In this document: positions 19,955-26,380 of the stretch, piece by piece
Numbering within the stretch: the stretch's first letter is position 1
Layout: every line of letters starts with the position of its first letter
Origin: a virus
Virus record (IMG/VR): IMGVR_UViG_3300044984_001188
Location: 1-32,785 of that record
DNA: 32,785 bases
Strand: one strand, 5' to 3'
Program-made: the position numbers and the translations under genes
The notes under the pieces: model-generated
Seen by the model: the letters and a program-made list of their open reading frames with translations, nothing else
The model's database searches: none
What the model was told of the DNA's origin: nothing

Positions 19955-20142
19955 AACGGACAGCAGTAGAATGGCTTGTTAATATGTGGGAGATGCAAGG
20001 TACAATCACACCACTTGATATTAGAGAAGCAAAAAGAATTGAGAAGGAGCAGATGATTGACTTTGCTTTCAAGTACGGAGATTTAACCACCCGTGAGATT
20101 GCAAATTCTTTTGATAAAGAATACAAAAACAACGAGAAATGA
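19951..20142 (+). CDS. Cassette gene, MKxTAVEWL paralogue C, 63 aa
   Basis: A 63-residue protein: MKRTAVEWLVNMWEMQGTIT, then REAKRIEKEQMIDFAFKYGD and TREIANSFDKEYKNNEK. From EKEQM onward it is nearly identical to the 66-residue gene at 18340, including at the DNA level, so the two are recent duplicates or recombinants. Junction elements flank it; the one at its end is a variant (AAAAACAACGAGAAATG). Confidence 0.75.
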   Translation: MKRTAVEWLVNMWEMQGTITPLDIREAKRIEKEQMIDFAFKYGDLTTREIANSFDKEYKNNEK

Positions 20143-20342
20143 GAGAACTATTAGAACGTTTGTATGTGATACAAAAGAAGACGCACGTAAATGAGTACGG
20201 AACATACACACTTAAGCGACTCAATCCATATCACCCATTAATATACATCGTTATTCCAATGTACTATGCTTTGGCTATTGCTATGTATGGTTTCGTTGGC
20301 TATAAGCAAGAGATGGATTCTGACTTTTTTAGATGGCAATAA
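20139..20342 (+). CDS. Cassette gene, single-span membrane protein, 67 aa
   Basis: A 67-residue protein: MRELLERLYVIQKKTHVNEY, then a hydrophobic segment PLIYIVIPMYYALAIAMYGF (about 32-51) and a short polar end KQEMDSDFFRWQ. The basic first part should stay in the cytoplasm, giving a single inner-membrane span. The next junction element begins 5 nt after its stop. Function unknown. Confidence 0.6.
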   Translation: MRELLERLYVIQKKTHVNEYGTYTLKRLNPYHPLIYIVIPMYYALAIAMYGFVGYKQEMDSDFFRWQ

Positions 20343-20361
20343 TCTTTAACACCAATGATAA

Positions 20362-20850
20362 ATGAAATACAAAAAGAAACCAGTAGTGATTGATGCTGTT
20401 CAATGGACTGGTGTGAATCACAGAGAAATGTTTGACTTCCTTACAGAAAATGCTTTTGATAAAGAATCAATGCAAGTAAGCGGAGAGCACTTCTACATTG
20501 ACCACAATAAGGTTGAGGGTGGATTAATCATCAAAACACTAGAAGGAGAGCATCTTGCTTCTATTGGAGACTTTATTATTCGTGGAGTCAAAGGTGAATA
20601 CTACCCTTGCAAGCAAGACATCTTTCATCAGACCTATGAGAAAGTTGAAGATGCCCCTATCTGGACTAGTAATGAATGGTGGAAAGGCAACGGAACTATT
20701 ACTGTTCCTAATGATGATTTAGTTCCGTATCATACTATCTGTGGATGTAATCCTGCTAATGGCGGAAGTGGTATTTGTGGATGTATTATGGGAAACAAAA
20801 TGGTTAGAAAAGATGCTAGTACTATCATAAATACTTCAACCCGATACTGA
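20362..20850 (+). CDS. PGDYG-type phage protein with Cys-rich tail, 162 aa
   Basis: A 162-residue protein. Residues 1-92 match the phage PGDYG layout: MKYKKKPVVIDAVQW, IKTLEGEHLASIGDFIIRGV and GEYYPCKQDIFHQTYE. The rest is unusual: a WTSNEWWKGNGT segment and then C127-x-C129 and C139-x-C141 in ICGCNPANGGSGICGC, which may bind metal or form disulfides. The N-terminal family is common in phages and its function is unknown. The gene is the largest in the cassette array and uses a variant junction element (GATAAATG). Confidence 0.75.
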   Translation: MKYKKKPVVIDAVQWTGVNHREMFDFLTENAFDKESMQVSGEHFYIDHNKVEGGLIIKTLEGEHLASIGDFIIRGVKGEYYPCKQDIFHQTYEKVEDAPIWTSNEWWKGNGTITVPNDDLVPYHTICGCNPANGGSGICGCIMGNKMVRKDASTIINTSTRY

Positions 20851-20890
20851 TTATATTATTGATTCAGTTAACCTTTAACGCCAACGATAA

Positions 20891-21172
20891 ATGACATCTT
20901 TTAGAGAATTCAAAAAGCAGCATAAACTAAAATACTATCTTGGAGAAGATAGTGTTGGAAACAAACTATATGCTGCTGATGAAGTAGAACTTTCTATGCC
21001 GATTGAAACAAGGACTCCTTGGAGAAGTAGAATCAATTGGAACCCTATTGATGGTGCATTTGTAGATGCACATCCTGCTCATAAACAAATGGGTATAGGT
21101 AATGATAGAGGACTACGACAAATTCTTGTAAACGGAAAAGTAGTTAAGACAAAACAATTTTATAACCGTTAA
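20891..21172 (+). CDS. Cassette gene, hypothetical 93 aa
   Basis: A 93-residue basic protein: MTSFREFKKQHKLKYYLGED, then NKLYAADEVELSMPIETRTP, a WRSRINWNPIDGAFV stretch and LRQILVNGKVVKTKQFYNR. Mixed alpha/beta with no recognisable family. It lies between two junction elements, the upstream one a variant, and its stop TAA is inside the downstream element's GTTAACACC. Confidence 0.55.
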   Translation: MTSFREFKKQHKLKYYLGEDSVGNKLYAADEVELSMPIETRTPWRSRINWNPIDGAFVDAHPAHKQMGIGNDRGLRQILVNGKVVKTKQFYNR

Positions 21173-21184
21173 CACCAAAGAGAA

Positions 21185-21400
21185 ATGAAAACACCAAAAG
21201 AGAAAGCAAAGGAATTATTTGAGAAATTCCTATTTTATACATTGAATGATTTTTCAGATGAAAACTTTGAACAAACAAGGCAATGTGCATTGGTTGCAGT
21301 TAATGAGATGTTGGGTCTTGGCGCAATGGTTGGTAGTGATTTGTCAGACTCATTCTACATCTATTGGGAAGAAGTAAAACAAGAAATTGAAAACCTTTAA
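21185..21400 (+). CDS. Cassette gene, MKTPKEKA paralogue 2, 71 aa
   Basis: A 71-residue protein: MKTPKEKAKELFEKFLFYTL, then QTRQCALVAVNEMLGLGAMV and EEVKQEIENL. Paralogue of the 79-residue gene at 19213. The junction element at its end (21399) is degenerate: GAGGAATTAG, without the ATG, and is followed by a structured segment rather than a gene. Confidence 0.75.
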   Translation: MKTPKEKAKELFEKFLFYTLNDFSDENFEQTRQCALVAVNEMLGLGAMVGSDLSDSFYIYWEEVKQEIENL

Positions 21401-21410
21401 CACCAACGAG

Positions 21411-21507
21411 GAATTAGAACTCCGCCCGCTTATGGCGCATTAGGATTCAGTAAGCGGCAAGCTACCGCCCTGATTAACGGAGTCTTTTTCTTTTAAATTA
21501 AATAAAA
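21411..21507 (+). other. Structured insert with T-tract (terminator or small RNA)
   Basis: ACTCCG (near 21419) pairs with CGGAGT (near 21478) and encloses CCGCTTA/TAAGCGG (7 bp, 18-nt loop). GGCG in that loop can pair with CGCC downstream to form a pseudoknot. CTTTTTCTTTT follows the outer stem. It interrupts the cassette array just after a degenerate junction element. It reads as a terminator built on a multi-stem fold, or a small RNA ending in one. Confidence 0.5.
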
Positions 21508-21669
21508 ATGACCGATATAACTAAATGCACAGGAGAGGGCTGCCCCCTCAAAGAAACCTGTTACCGCTTCACCGCTGAGACGGGAATGTATCAGTCGTTT
21601 TTCTTTGGCGTACCTATCAAGAACGGGCAATGTGAATACTATTGGAATACTAACACCAAAGAGAAATAG
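21508..21669 (+). CDS. Four-Cys small protein, copy 2
   Basis: A 53-residue protein, MTDITKCTGEGCPLKETCYR then FTAETGMYQSFFFGVPIKNG and QCEYYWNTNTKEK. C7, C12, C18 and C42 have the same spacing as in the copy at 18066, so a shared metal site is likely. Unlike other cassettes it starts after AAATAAAAATG, not a junction element, but it ends in one, where the stop is TAG and there is no overlapping ATG. This placement suggests insertion or rearrangement. Confidence 0.65.
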   Translation: MTDITKCTGEGCPLKETCYRFTAETGMYQSFFFGVPIKNGQCEYYWNTNTKEK

Positions 21670-21709
21670 GCGCAACCTATTAAAAATAGGCGCATAACAC
21701 CAAAAAGAA

Positions 21710-21970
21710 ATGAGAACACCAATAAAAGAGTTAATTGAGACAGACGCCTATAGCTTACTTACCAGTGAAGTTGAGCCTGGTCTTGGAATAGAAGTGTTTA
21801 GAGTATGGAACACTTATCATACTTTATCCAAACAGAAGAAAATTGAAATGTTAGAAACCTTAATATCTTGGAGTACGGAAGAATTGAAATGGGCTCAATT
21901 AAGTATTGATTCTACTTCAAATGCAGATATGAATATAGGAATGACATCATTTAACACCAAAGAGAAATGA
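21710..21970 (+). CDS. Cassette gene, MRTPIKELIE type, 86 aa
   Basis: An 86-residue protein: MRTPIKELIETDAYSLLTSE, then FRVWNTYHTLSKQKKIEMLE, TLISWSTEELKWAQLSID and the tail TSFNTKEK. Helical, in the style of the MKKTPMQEL gene at 18800. Upstream, AAATAGGCGCA occurs twice around a CCTATT hairpin, showing local duplication. Both flanks carry junction elements. Confidence 0.65.
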   Translation: MRTPIKELIETDAYSLLTSEVEPGLGIEVFRVWNTYHTLSKQKKIEMLETLISWSTEELKWAQLSIDSTSNADMNIGMTSFNTKEK

Positions 21971-22320
21971 GCAAACTCAAACAAACTAAAATTCCAATGA
22001 CATTAGAAGATAATGTTATGAAGATTGCTCTTGAACAAGGTGTAATTGAAAACGAATTCAATTGGAAATTAGTTCGTGAACGAGACGGACTAACTAACCA
22101 ATCTAAAGAAGTAATGTGGGTTGAGTGGAATGGAGAAAATAAGTTTAAAGCCCGTCACGATAAACCAGCAATTGGTTATTCATTGGTTATGTCTCCATTC
22201 AACCAGTTTTTTACTTGGCAAACTAGCCCTGTTACAGAAATTTTGGAGGAGCGAGAGGATTATATTAAATTCAACACGTTAAACAGCACATACGAACTAT
22301 GGAAACTAAAAAAAGACTAA
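21967..22320 (+). CDS. Hypothetical protein, 117 aa
   Basis: A 117-residue protein: MSKLKQTKIPMTLEDNVMKI, then KLVRERDGLTNQSKEVMWVE, GYSLVMSPFNQFFTWQTSPV and YELWKLKKD. Alternating strands and Trp residues suggest a compact beta domain. It is the last gene that starts on a junction element; its own end has only a faint remnant (TTCAACACG). It overlaps the next gene by 22 nt. No family recognised. Confidence 0.6.
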   Translation: MSKLKQTKIPMTLEDNVMKIALEQGVIENEFNWKLVRERDGLTNQSKEVMWVEWNGENKFKARHDKPAIGYSLVMSPFNQFFTWQTSPVTEILEEREDYIKFNTLNSTYELWKLKKD

Positions 22321-22598
22321 CCCGAGACCAAAAGCGTGAGCAAGCGGTGATTGATTTACTTAATCAGATGTTTGTTATTGCCGGACATAATGTTACCTAC
22401 GAAGACATCAAGGGGAGGACTGACAACTGGTGGTCCGACTGGACTATGACTGTGAATCAGGGTGACCAGTGGAAGGCCTGGGGGGTAGACTACCTGCGTA
22501 AAAATCTCAAGCTAAACAAAACCTTAGCCGAGAAAGAAATGCAGTGGATGAACGTACAGTGGGGGCTTAAGTATAGTGATTGGAACAAACCCTCGTAA
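22299..22598 (+). CDS. Phage protein with GVDYLRKNLKL motif, 99 aa
   Basis: A 99-residue protein: TRDQKREQAVIDLLNQMFVI, then HNVTYEDIKGRTDNWWSDWT, QWKAWGVDYLRKNLKLNKTL and KEMQWMNVQWGLK. The W-x-x-WG-x-x-YLRKxLKL...KEMxWxxxQWGLK pattern is one I recognise as a recurrent Bacteroidetes phage protein without a known role. It ends the cassette region. Confidence 0.65.
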   Translation: METKKRLTRDQKREQAVIDLLNQMFVIAGHNVTYEDIKGRTDNWWSDWTMTVNQGDQWKAWGVDYLRKNLKLNKTLAEKEMQWMNVQWGLKYSDWNKPS

Positions 22599-22855
22599 CA
22601 AATCTGCTATGTTTTTTGTCACGAACTAATTCGGATATTCTCCGAGCTGTTGTCTATAATTCGCCAAATGTACCCTTGATAACCTGATTTGGCAGAATAT
22701 AGATGAACCCTTTATCTTGCATTATAAAGCTCTATCGTTGTTAATGATGATTATAGCCGCCCAAACTTATACCCACAGTATAAAAATAATATAGTTATTA
22801 AACCAATAGGTTGACACCGCTAACCAAAATATAAACCAATAAGTTGACAAATAAA
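22599..22855. other. Intergenic region with hairpins and direct repeats
   Basis: No gene. TCGGA-TATTC-TCCGA (22631-22645) and GCCAAAT/ATTTGGC (22663-22669 with 22687-22693, 17-nt loop) are clear hairpins. The last 56 nt are AT-rich and contain a 17-bp direct repeat. No TAnnTTTG promoter with a correctly placed TTG was found. The region may hold a terminator for the cassette array and a control site for the next genes. Confidence 0.5.
22800..22849 (+). repeat. 17-bp direct repeat (AAACCAATARGTTGACA)
   Basis: AAACCAATAGGTTGACA (22800-22816) and AAACCAATAAGTTGACA (22833-22849) differ at one base and start 33 bp (about three helical turns) apart, just upstream of the ATG at 22856. A partial match (AAACCAATAAAAGTT) occurs near 23093. 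The phasing and position suggest operator or activator sites; TTGACA could also serve as a -35-like box. Confidence 0.55.
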
Positions 22856-23044
22856 ATGAATAAGACAGCAATTGAAGAAGTCGAAGACAAACTAAACGAG
22901 CTAGATTCCAAAGACTTCTGCCGATGGATTGTAATAAATATGCCTCGCTTATTAGGGAAAGACAAAAAGTCTACTCAAAAAAAACGTGATGATGTATTGT
23001 CGGGTTTGTACACCCACCCACGCCACAGCTCGTCAAAGTACTAA
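22856..23044 (+). CDS. Small gene with candidate -1 frameshift extension to 23124
   Basis: The ATG at 22856 gives 62 residues, MNKTAIEEVEDKLNELDSKD through FCRWIVINMPRLLGKDKKST to a stop at 23042-23044. At 23002-23008, the frame reads G GGT TTG, the X-XXY-YYZ slippery form. A -1 slip there enters an open frame ending at 23122-23124, adding 38 residues VHPPTPQLVKVLKLFG, VTEAQDVAINAAKTNK and SFFIEC, for an 89-residue product. The zero-frame end (YTHPRHSSSKY) looks like out-of-frame translation. A 6-bp hairpin (23025-23030 with 23045-23050) lies 16 nt downstream. Either programmed frameshifting or a disabling mutation would explain this. Confidence 0.55.
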   Translation: MNKTAIEEVEDKLNELDSKDFCRWIVINMPRLLGKDKKSTQKKRDDVLSGLYTHPRHSSSKY

Positions 23045-23157
23045 AGCTGTTTGGAGTTACTGAGGCGCAAGATGTAGCAATTAATGCTGCTAAAACCAAT
23101 AAAAGTTTCTTCATAGAATGTTAATTTAATGTTAAATGTACAAAAAAGAAAATAGAA

Positions 23158-23451
23158 ATGAGCGAATTAAGCATAGAACTAAAACTCGTGAAGCTGCTAA
23201 TCATTATGCAAGTTCAACTCGAACTGCTTGATGAATTGCAGGCCACACCGCTGTATCGTCACAATATCAAACGAGCCGTCAACAACCTTATAAAAGACCT
23301 TGAAGCACAACTTGATGTACTATATAAGAATATGAAGACCGACAATGACATTGAAGTCGCTTATAACGCAATCAAACGCGGAGTCGAGGTACTCCTAGCC
23401 GCCGATACCGACACCTTGTACAACATAGGCTATCGCCCAATCAATAAATAA
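23158..23451 (+). CDS. Helical phage protein, 97 aa
   Basis: A 97-residue, all-helical protein: LSIELKLVKLLIIMQVQLEL, LDELQATPLYRHNIKRAVNN, then LIKDLEAQLDVLYKNMKTDN. The layout LxxMQxQLExLDELxxTxxYxHxIKxxxNxLxxxLE is one I recognise in short proteins of Bacteroidetes phages, function unknown. It has the A-rich leader AAAATAGAAATG. Confidence 0.65.
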   Translation: MSELSIELKLVKLLIIMQVQLELLDELQATPLYRHNIKRAVNNLIKDLEAQLDVLYKNMKTDNDIEVAYNAIKRGVEVLLAADTDTLYNIGYRPINK

Positions 23452-23456
23452 AAACA

Positions 23457-23549
23457 ATGGAAACAGAAACCACAGAGACCTGCCCAGTATGCCTACGTAC
23501 AACCCAGCAGATTAATGAAGGCGATAGCGACTGCTACTGCACACAATAA
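23457..23549 (+). CDS. Tiny CxxC peptide, 30 aa
   Basis: A 30-residue peptide, METETTETCPVCLRTTQQIN then EGDSDCYCTQ. C9-P-V-C12 and C26-Y-C28 could form a minimal zinc knuckle. It sits 5 nt after the 97-residue gene with the leader AAAAACAATG. Short enough to be questionable; the Cys pattern is the main support. Confidence 0.45.
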   Translation: METETTETCPVCLRTTQQINEGDSDCYCTQ

Positions 23550-23581
23550 AATGTCCAGTTTATTTACTAAAAAACAAGACA

Positions 23582-23821
23582 ATGTTTGTTAATATAAGTG
23601 AATTTAGAAATAATCTTGGACCCGAGGCAGATAAAATTATGGAGTACTGCTTAGGTAAGGATTGGAGGAATATCGGTATCAAAGAAAGCAGGGAGATGTT
23701 TAACAAGGCATTATCAATAAGCTTGGAAACTGATAGCATTATAACTGAATCTGCATTGGTAATAAGAGATGCATACAATAAAAAAACAAAATGGCTTACC
23801 CAATATATCTTTACGACATAG
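23582..23821 (+). CDS. Hypothetical protein, 79 aa
   Basis: A 79-residue protein: MFVNISEFRNNLGPEADKIM, then EYCLGKDWRNIGIKESREMF, LSISLETDSIITESALVIRD and KTKWLTQYIFTT. Helical with a basic C terminus. It overlaps the next gene by 31 nt, unusually long for the region, so one of the two starts may be misplaced. No family recognised. Confidence 0.5.
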   Translation: MFVNISEFRNNLGPEADKIMEYCLGKDWRNIGIKESREMFNKALSISLETDSIITESALVIRDAYNKKTKWLTQYIFTT

Positions 23822-24036
23822 AAGTATCTTATCGGAAGACAAAGCAAACGCTAATCAAAAAAACCTGGGCTGTCTCTAAATATAACAACGCTGTTGAGAT
23901 AATGACTAGGGACACTAAAACAATAGACAGACTCAATGACGAGCTGTATGGGTCGAACTACAAAGGAGAACGCAGAATATTAATAACCAAAATACTCACT
24001 AAAAAACAAGTGGGTGAATCACAAATTTATGAGTAA
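23791..24036 (+). CDS. Hypothetical protein, 81 aa
   Basis: An 81-residue basic protein: MAYPIYLYDIEVSYRKTKQT, then AVSKYNNAVEIMTRDTKTID, RRILITKILTKKQVG. A strand-helix-strand layout is likely. The first residues fall in the overlap with the 79-residue gene; no other ATG in frame is close. Its end overlaps the next gene's ATG by 8 nt. Confidence 0.5.
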   Translation: MAYPIYLYDIEVSYRKTKQTLIKKTWAVSKYNNAVEIMTRDTKTIDRLNDELYGSNYKGERRILITKILTKKQVGESQIYE

Positions 24037-24292
24037 GAGAGAATTAATTATAGAACTATATTCGGGTCACGACGACGAAGGTATTTTGTTTGCCGACGGA
24101 CTTGATGATGCTATCATTGGCTTTGAACCAGACTCTTTTCGAGTAGTATATTCACGTTCGAAAGTTGTTGACATACTAGCAGAAGATATGGATGGAGACT
24201 TCGAGGAGGCTTCTGAGTTCGCAGAATATAATACTTTTGCAGCCTACGTTGGAGAACGTACTCCGATATGGGTAGATGATTTTAATTGGTAA
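24029..24292 (+). CDS. Phage protein of the DGLDxAxIG type, 87 aa
   Basis: The ATG at 24029 (MSKRELIIELYSGHD) is preferred to an upstream GTG. The 87-residue protein continues GILFADGLDDAIIGFEPDSF, VVYSRSKVVDILAEDMDGDF and AEYNTFAAYVGERTPIWVDD. The DGLDxAxIG...YDxxKxxxIL...EEAxEYxEYNxxxAYVGxxTPIW pattern is one I know from many phage genomes. Function unknown. It is strongly acidic. Next gene follows after 2 nt. Confidence 0.75.
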   Translation: MSKRELIIELYSGHDDEGILFADGLDDAIIGFEPDSFRVVYSRSKVVDILAEDMDGDFEEASEFAEYNTFAAYVGERTPIWVDDFNW

Positions 24293-24294
24293 AA

Positions 24295-24675
24295 ATGAAA
24301 ACAACAGCTGAACAAATAGTAGAGGTCTCAAACTCTGTCCGTGACCTACTACTAGAAAAAAACAATGCGTACGGAGACAGCGCACTAAAGCCATCGAATA
24401 TATTTGCGAGTGGCTCTGCGGTTGATAACATAGCTTGTCGGATTGATGATAAGCTAATGAGAATCAAGAACAAAGGAATCAATGATTCAACTGAGGACAC
24501 AGTCCAAGACCTAATAGGTTACTTAATCTTACTTAAAATAGCAATTGAAAATGAGCGTACTACAAAACACAGTGACGATATTCAAGGATATCCTTCAAAC
24601 CAATCATCCACACCATATATCAGCGGAAGCAGCACTTCAACGTATCAAGACTGGCAAGAGCAGCGATACGATTGA
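24295..24675 (+). CDS. Nmad1 (DUF1599)-like nucleotide-modification-associated protein
   Basis: The start is the ATG at 24295 (MKTTAEQIVEV), 126 residues. Residues about 15-85 carry LLLEKNNAYGDSALKPSNIF, then VDNIACRIDDKLMRIKNKGI and EDTVQDLIGYLILLKIAI, the Nmad1/DUF1599 pattern with K-N-x-x-YG-D-S and R-x-D-D-K-x-x-R-I. This family is linked to phage nucleotide or DNA modification, with a MazG-like helical layout. The last 41 residues are Ser/Thr-rich (SSTPYISGSSTSTYQDWQ) and overlap the primase-helicase start by 125 nt. The fold ends before the overlap, so the tail is probably dispensable. Confidence 0.75.
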   Translation: MKTTAEQIVEVSNSVRDLLLEKNNAYGDSALKPSNIFASGSAVDNIACRIDDKLMRIKNKGINDSTEDTVQDLIGYLILLKIAIENERTTKHSDDIQGYPSNQSSTPYISGSSTSTYQDWQEQRYD

Positions 24676-26380
24676 TTTACTGAGGGCCGGCGATAAGGAC
24701 CAAAAGAAAACACTCCCTATAGTTCTATGGAGCGGCGCATTCCTTGAGCGTAAGGACTCATCGCTTCACGACCATAGTGGTATCATAGTCATTGACCTAG
24801 ACCACGTAGACGTACCAAAACTAAAGCCAATACTATCTACGGACGAGTATGTCTTTGCTTGTTGGGTGTCTCCATCCGGAGATGGACTCAAGGCCCTCGT
24901 GCAGGTAACCAACCCAGAGCGACACAGAGACCATTTCCGTGCCCTACAAACGTACTTTGATAAACAATATGGTATTGACATTGACCCTAGTGGAGTAAAC
25001 GAATCTAGGGCTTGTTTTGAGTCTTACGACCCAGAGATTGTAATCAAAGAGTTTGCTAAGCCCTTCGGTCATATACTTACCGAGCAAGCATCCGTACACC
25101 AAGAGAGTAAGTCTGTTGACAGCTACACAGATTACCATAAGCTAAACATCGCAGCGCGGATGATTCGGAACGCCTCAGATGGAGAGAAGCACGCTACTCT
25201 ACTCAAGGCAAGCGTCTTATGTGGCGGATATGTAGCCGCCGGAAGGATGGAAGAGGATGAAGTTGTTCGTGTGCTTCTACGTGAGATATCAAAGCGCGAG
25301 ATAGAGTCGGAAGACTTAGCTAGAAAGACTATAGTAGACGGCATTGAGAAAGGAAAGAAGCTCCCTATACGTGAAATCGTAGAGCAAGAGGACAAGGCTC
25401 AACGTGAGATGCTTATTAACGACGGAGATATGTCATTCGTATCCTCGGACGACGAAGACTTTCGTTGGATTAACGACCTCGCCGAAGGGAAAGTGGAGGT
25501 TGGTCTTGATACCGGTAACGAATACTTTGATAAGTTCTTTAGGTTTAAGCGTGAGTTCTTTATTGTTAATGGACACAGCAACGTAGGTAAGACTACATTT
25601 ATATTATACCTGATGGTGACCGCCTCTATGAGGCACGGATGGAAGTGGGTTGTATACTCCTCAGAGAACCGAACAGCATCCATTAAGTACAAGCTTATGC
25701 AGTTCGTGACGGGTATGCCGCTAAAGTATATGAACTACGCGCAGCGTAAGCTAGCTTTTGAGTGGATACAAGAGCACTTCATAGTAATATCTAACCGGCA
25801 GGTATACTCGTACTACGACCTTATGATATTTACCGAGAAGCTTATAAGGGGCCAGCAGGTTGATGGTTTATTTGTAGACCCTTACAACAGCTTAAAGATT
25901 GACTTGGCCAATGGAGCATCTATAGGTGTGCACGAGTATCACTACGAGGCAGCATCAGAATTACTTACGTTCGCGAACGCTAAAAGTATAGCTGTATGGC
26001 TTAACACCCACGCAGTTACAGAGTCTCAACGCCGAATTGGAGACGACGGACATCCCGTTGCTCCTATGGCCGCAGACACTGAGGGTGGCTCGAAGTTCGT
26101 TAACCGTGCCGATGGGTTCGTTACTGTCCACAGAAAAATCCAGCACGAAGATGAGCCTACACGCCGTACTATTGACTTTCACGTACGCAAAGTGCGCGAG
26201 GTAGAGTCTGGTGGTATGCCGACTCCTCTTTTCTCGCCTCTTACCTTTGAGATGAACAAGCACTACACTTCCTTTGGATGTTTGCAGGGCTCTTCGTCAC
26301 GCTTGTTCGTGCCTTTGTTTGAGCAAAGGCCTCAACAAATTCCGTTAGAAACTTCTACCGATTTATCTAAAATATTTTGA
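24551..26380 (+). CDS. BT4734-like N-terminal domain fused to RecA/DnaB-type helicase
   Basis: The ATG at 24551 begins MSVLQNTVTIFKDILQTNHP; 609 residues. Residues 1-170 match the BT4734/VirE-type primase-associated region: VTIFKDILQT, IKTGKSSDTIDLL, PIVLWSGAFLERKD and HSGIIVIDLDHVD. They continue to FACWVSPSGDGLKALVQV, typical of primase-like domains on Bacteroidetes elements. A helical region follows. Residues 330-600 form a RecA-type ATPase: G341-H-S-N-V-G-K-T348 (Walker A), VVYSSENR, Walker B VDGLFVDPYNS (D443) and a NTHAVTES sensor. I infer a primase-helicase for phage replication. Its first 125 nt overlap the Nmad1-like gene in another frame. Confidence 0.85.
   Translation: MSVLQNTVTIFKDILQTNHPHHISAEAALQRIKTGKSSDTIDLLRAGDKDQKKTLPIVLWSGAFLERKDSSLHDHSGIIVIDLDHVDVPKLKPILSTDEYVFACWVSPSGDGLKALVQVTNPERHRDHFRALQTYFDKQYGIDIDPSGVNESRACFESYDPEIVIKEFAKPFGHILTEQASVHQESKSVDSYTDYHKLNIAARMIRNASDGEKHATLLKASVLCGGYVAAGRMEEDEVVRVLLREISKREIESEDLARKTIVDGIEKGKKLPIREIVEQEDKAQREMLINDGDMSFVSSDDEDFRWINDLAEGKVEVGLDTGNEYFDKFFRFKREFFIVNGHSNVGKTTFILYLMVTASMRHGWKWVVYSSENRTASIKYKLMQFVTGMPLKYMNYAQRKLAFEWIQEHFIVISNRQVYSYYDLMIFTEKLIRGQQVDGLFVDPYNSLKIDLANGASIGVHEYHYEAASELLTFANAKSIAVWLNTHAVTESQRRIGDDGHPVAPMAADTEGGSKFVNRADGFVTVHRKIQHEDEPTRRTIDFHVRKVREVESGGMPTPLFSPLTFEMNKHYTSFGCLQGSSSRLFVPLFEQRPQQIPLETSTDLSKIF

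Larger units (their letters stand above)
18201..21969 (+). repeat. Array of 16 recurrent 17-bp gene-junction elements
   Basis: Consensus AACACCAA(A/C)GAGAAATG, ending in the next gene's start codon. Copies start at 18201, 18326, 18523, 18748, 19034, 19199, 19692, 19937, 20125, 20348, 20877, 21171, 21399 (GAGGAATT, start lost), 21652 (GAGAAATA), 21696 and 21953. Most are preceded by TTT or CTT. In some the element is read through in frame as FNTKEK or FNTNEK, with its stop overlapping the next ATG (ATGA). In others the upstream gene stops at the TAA inside TTTAACACC, leaving the element untranslated. Use in two frames shows that conservation is at the DNA or RNA level. The spacers are genes of unequal length, so this is not CRISPR. 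Confidence 0.9.

Noticed and set aside
18201-21969. CRISPR array
   Set aside because: Repeats are regular, but the intervals are coding, vary from about 100 to 530 bp, and the repeat contains start codons.
23551-23592. 13-codon frame MSSLFTKKQDNVC
   Set aside because: Too short and without independent support; it overlaps the start of the 79-residue gene.
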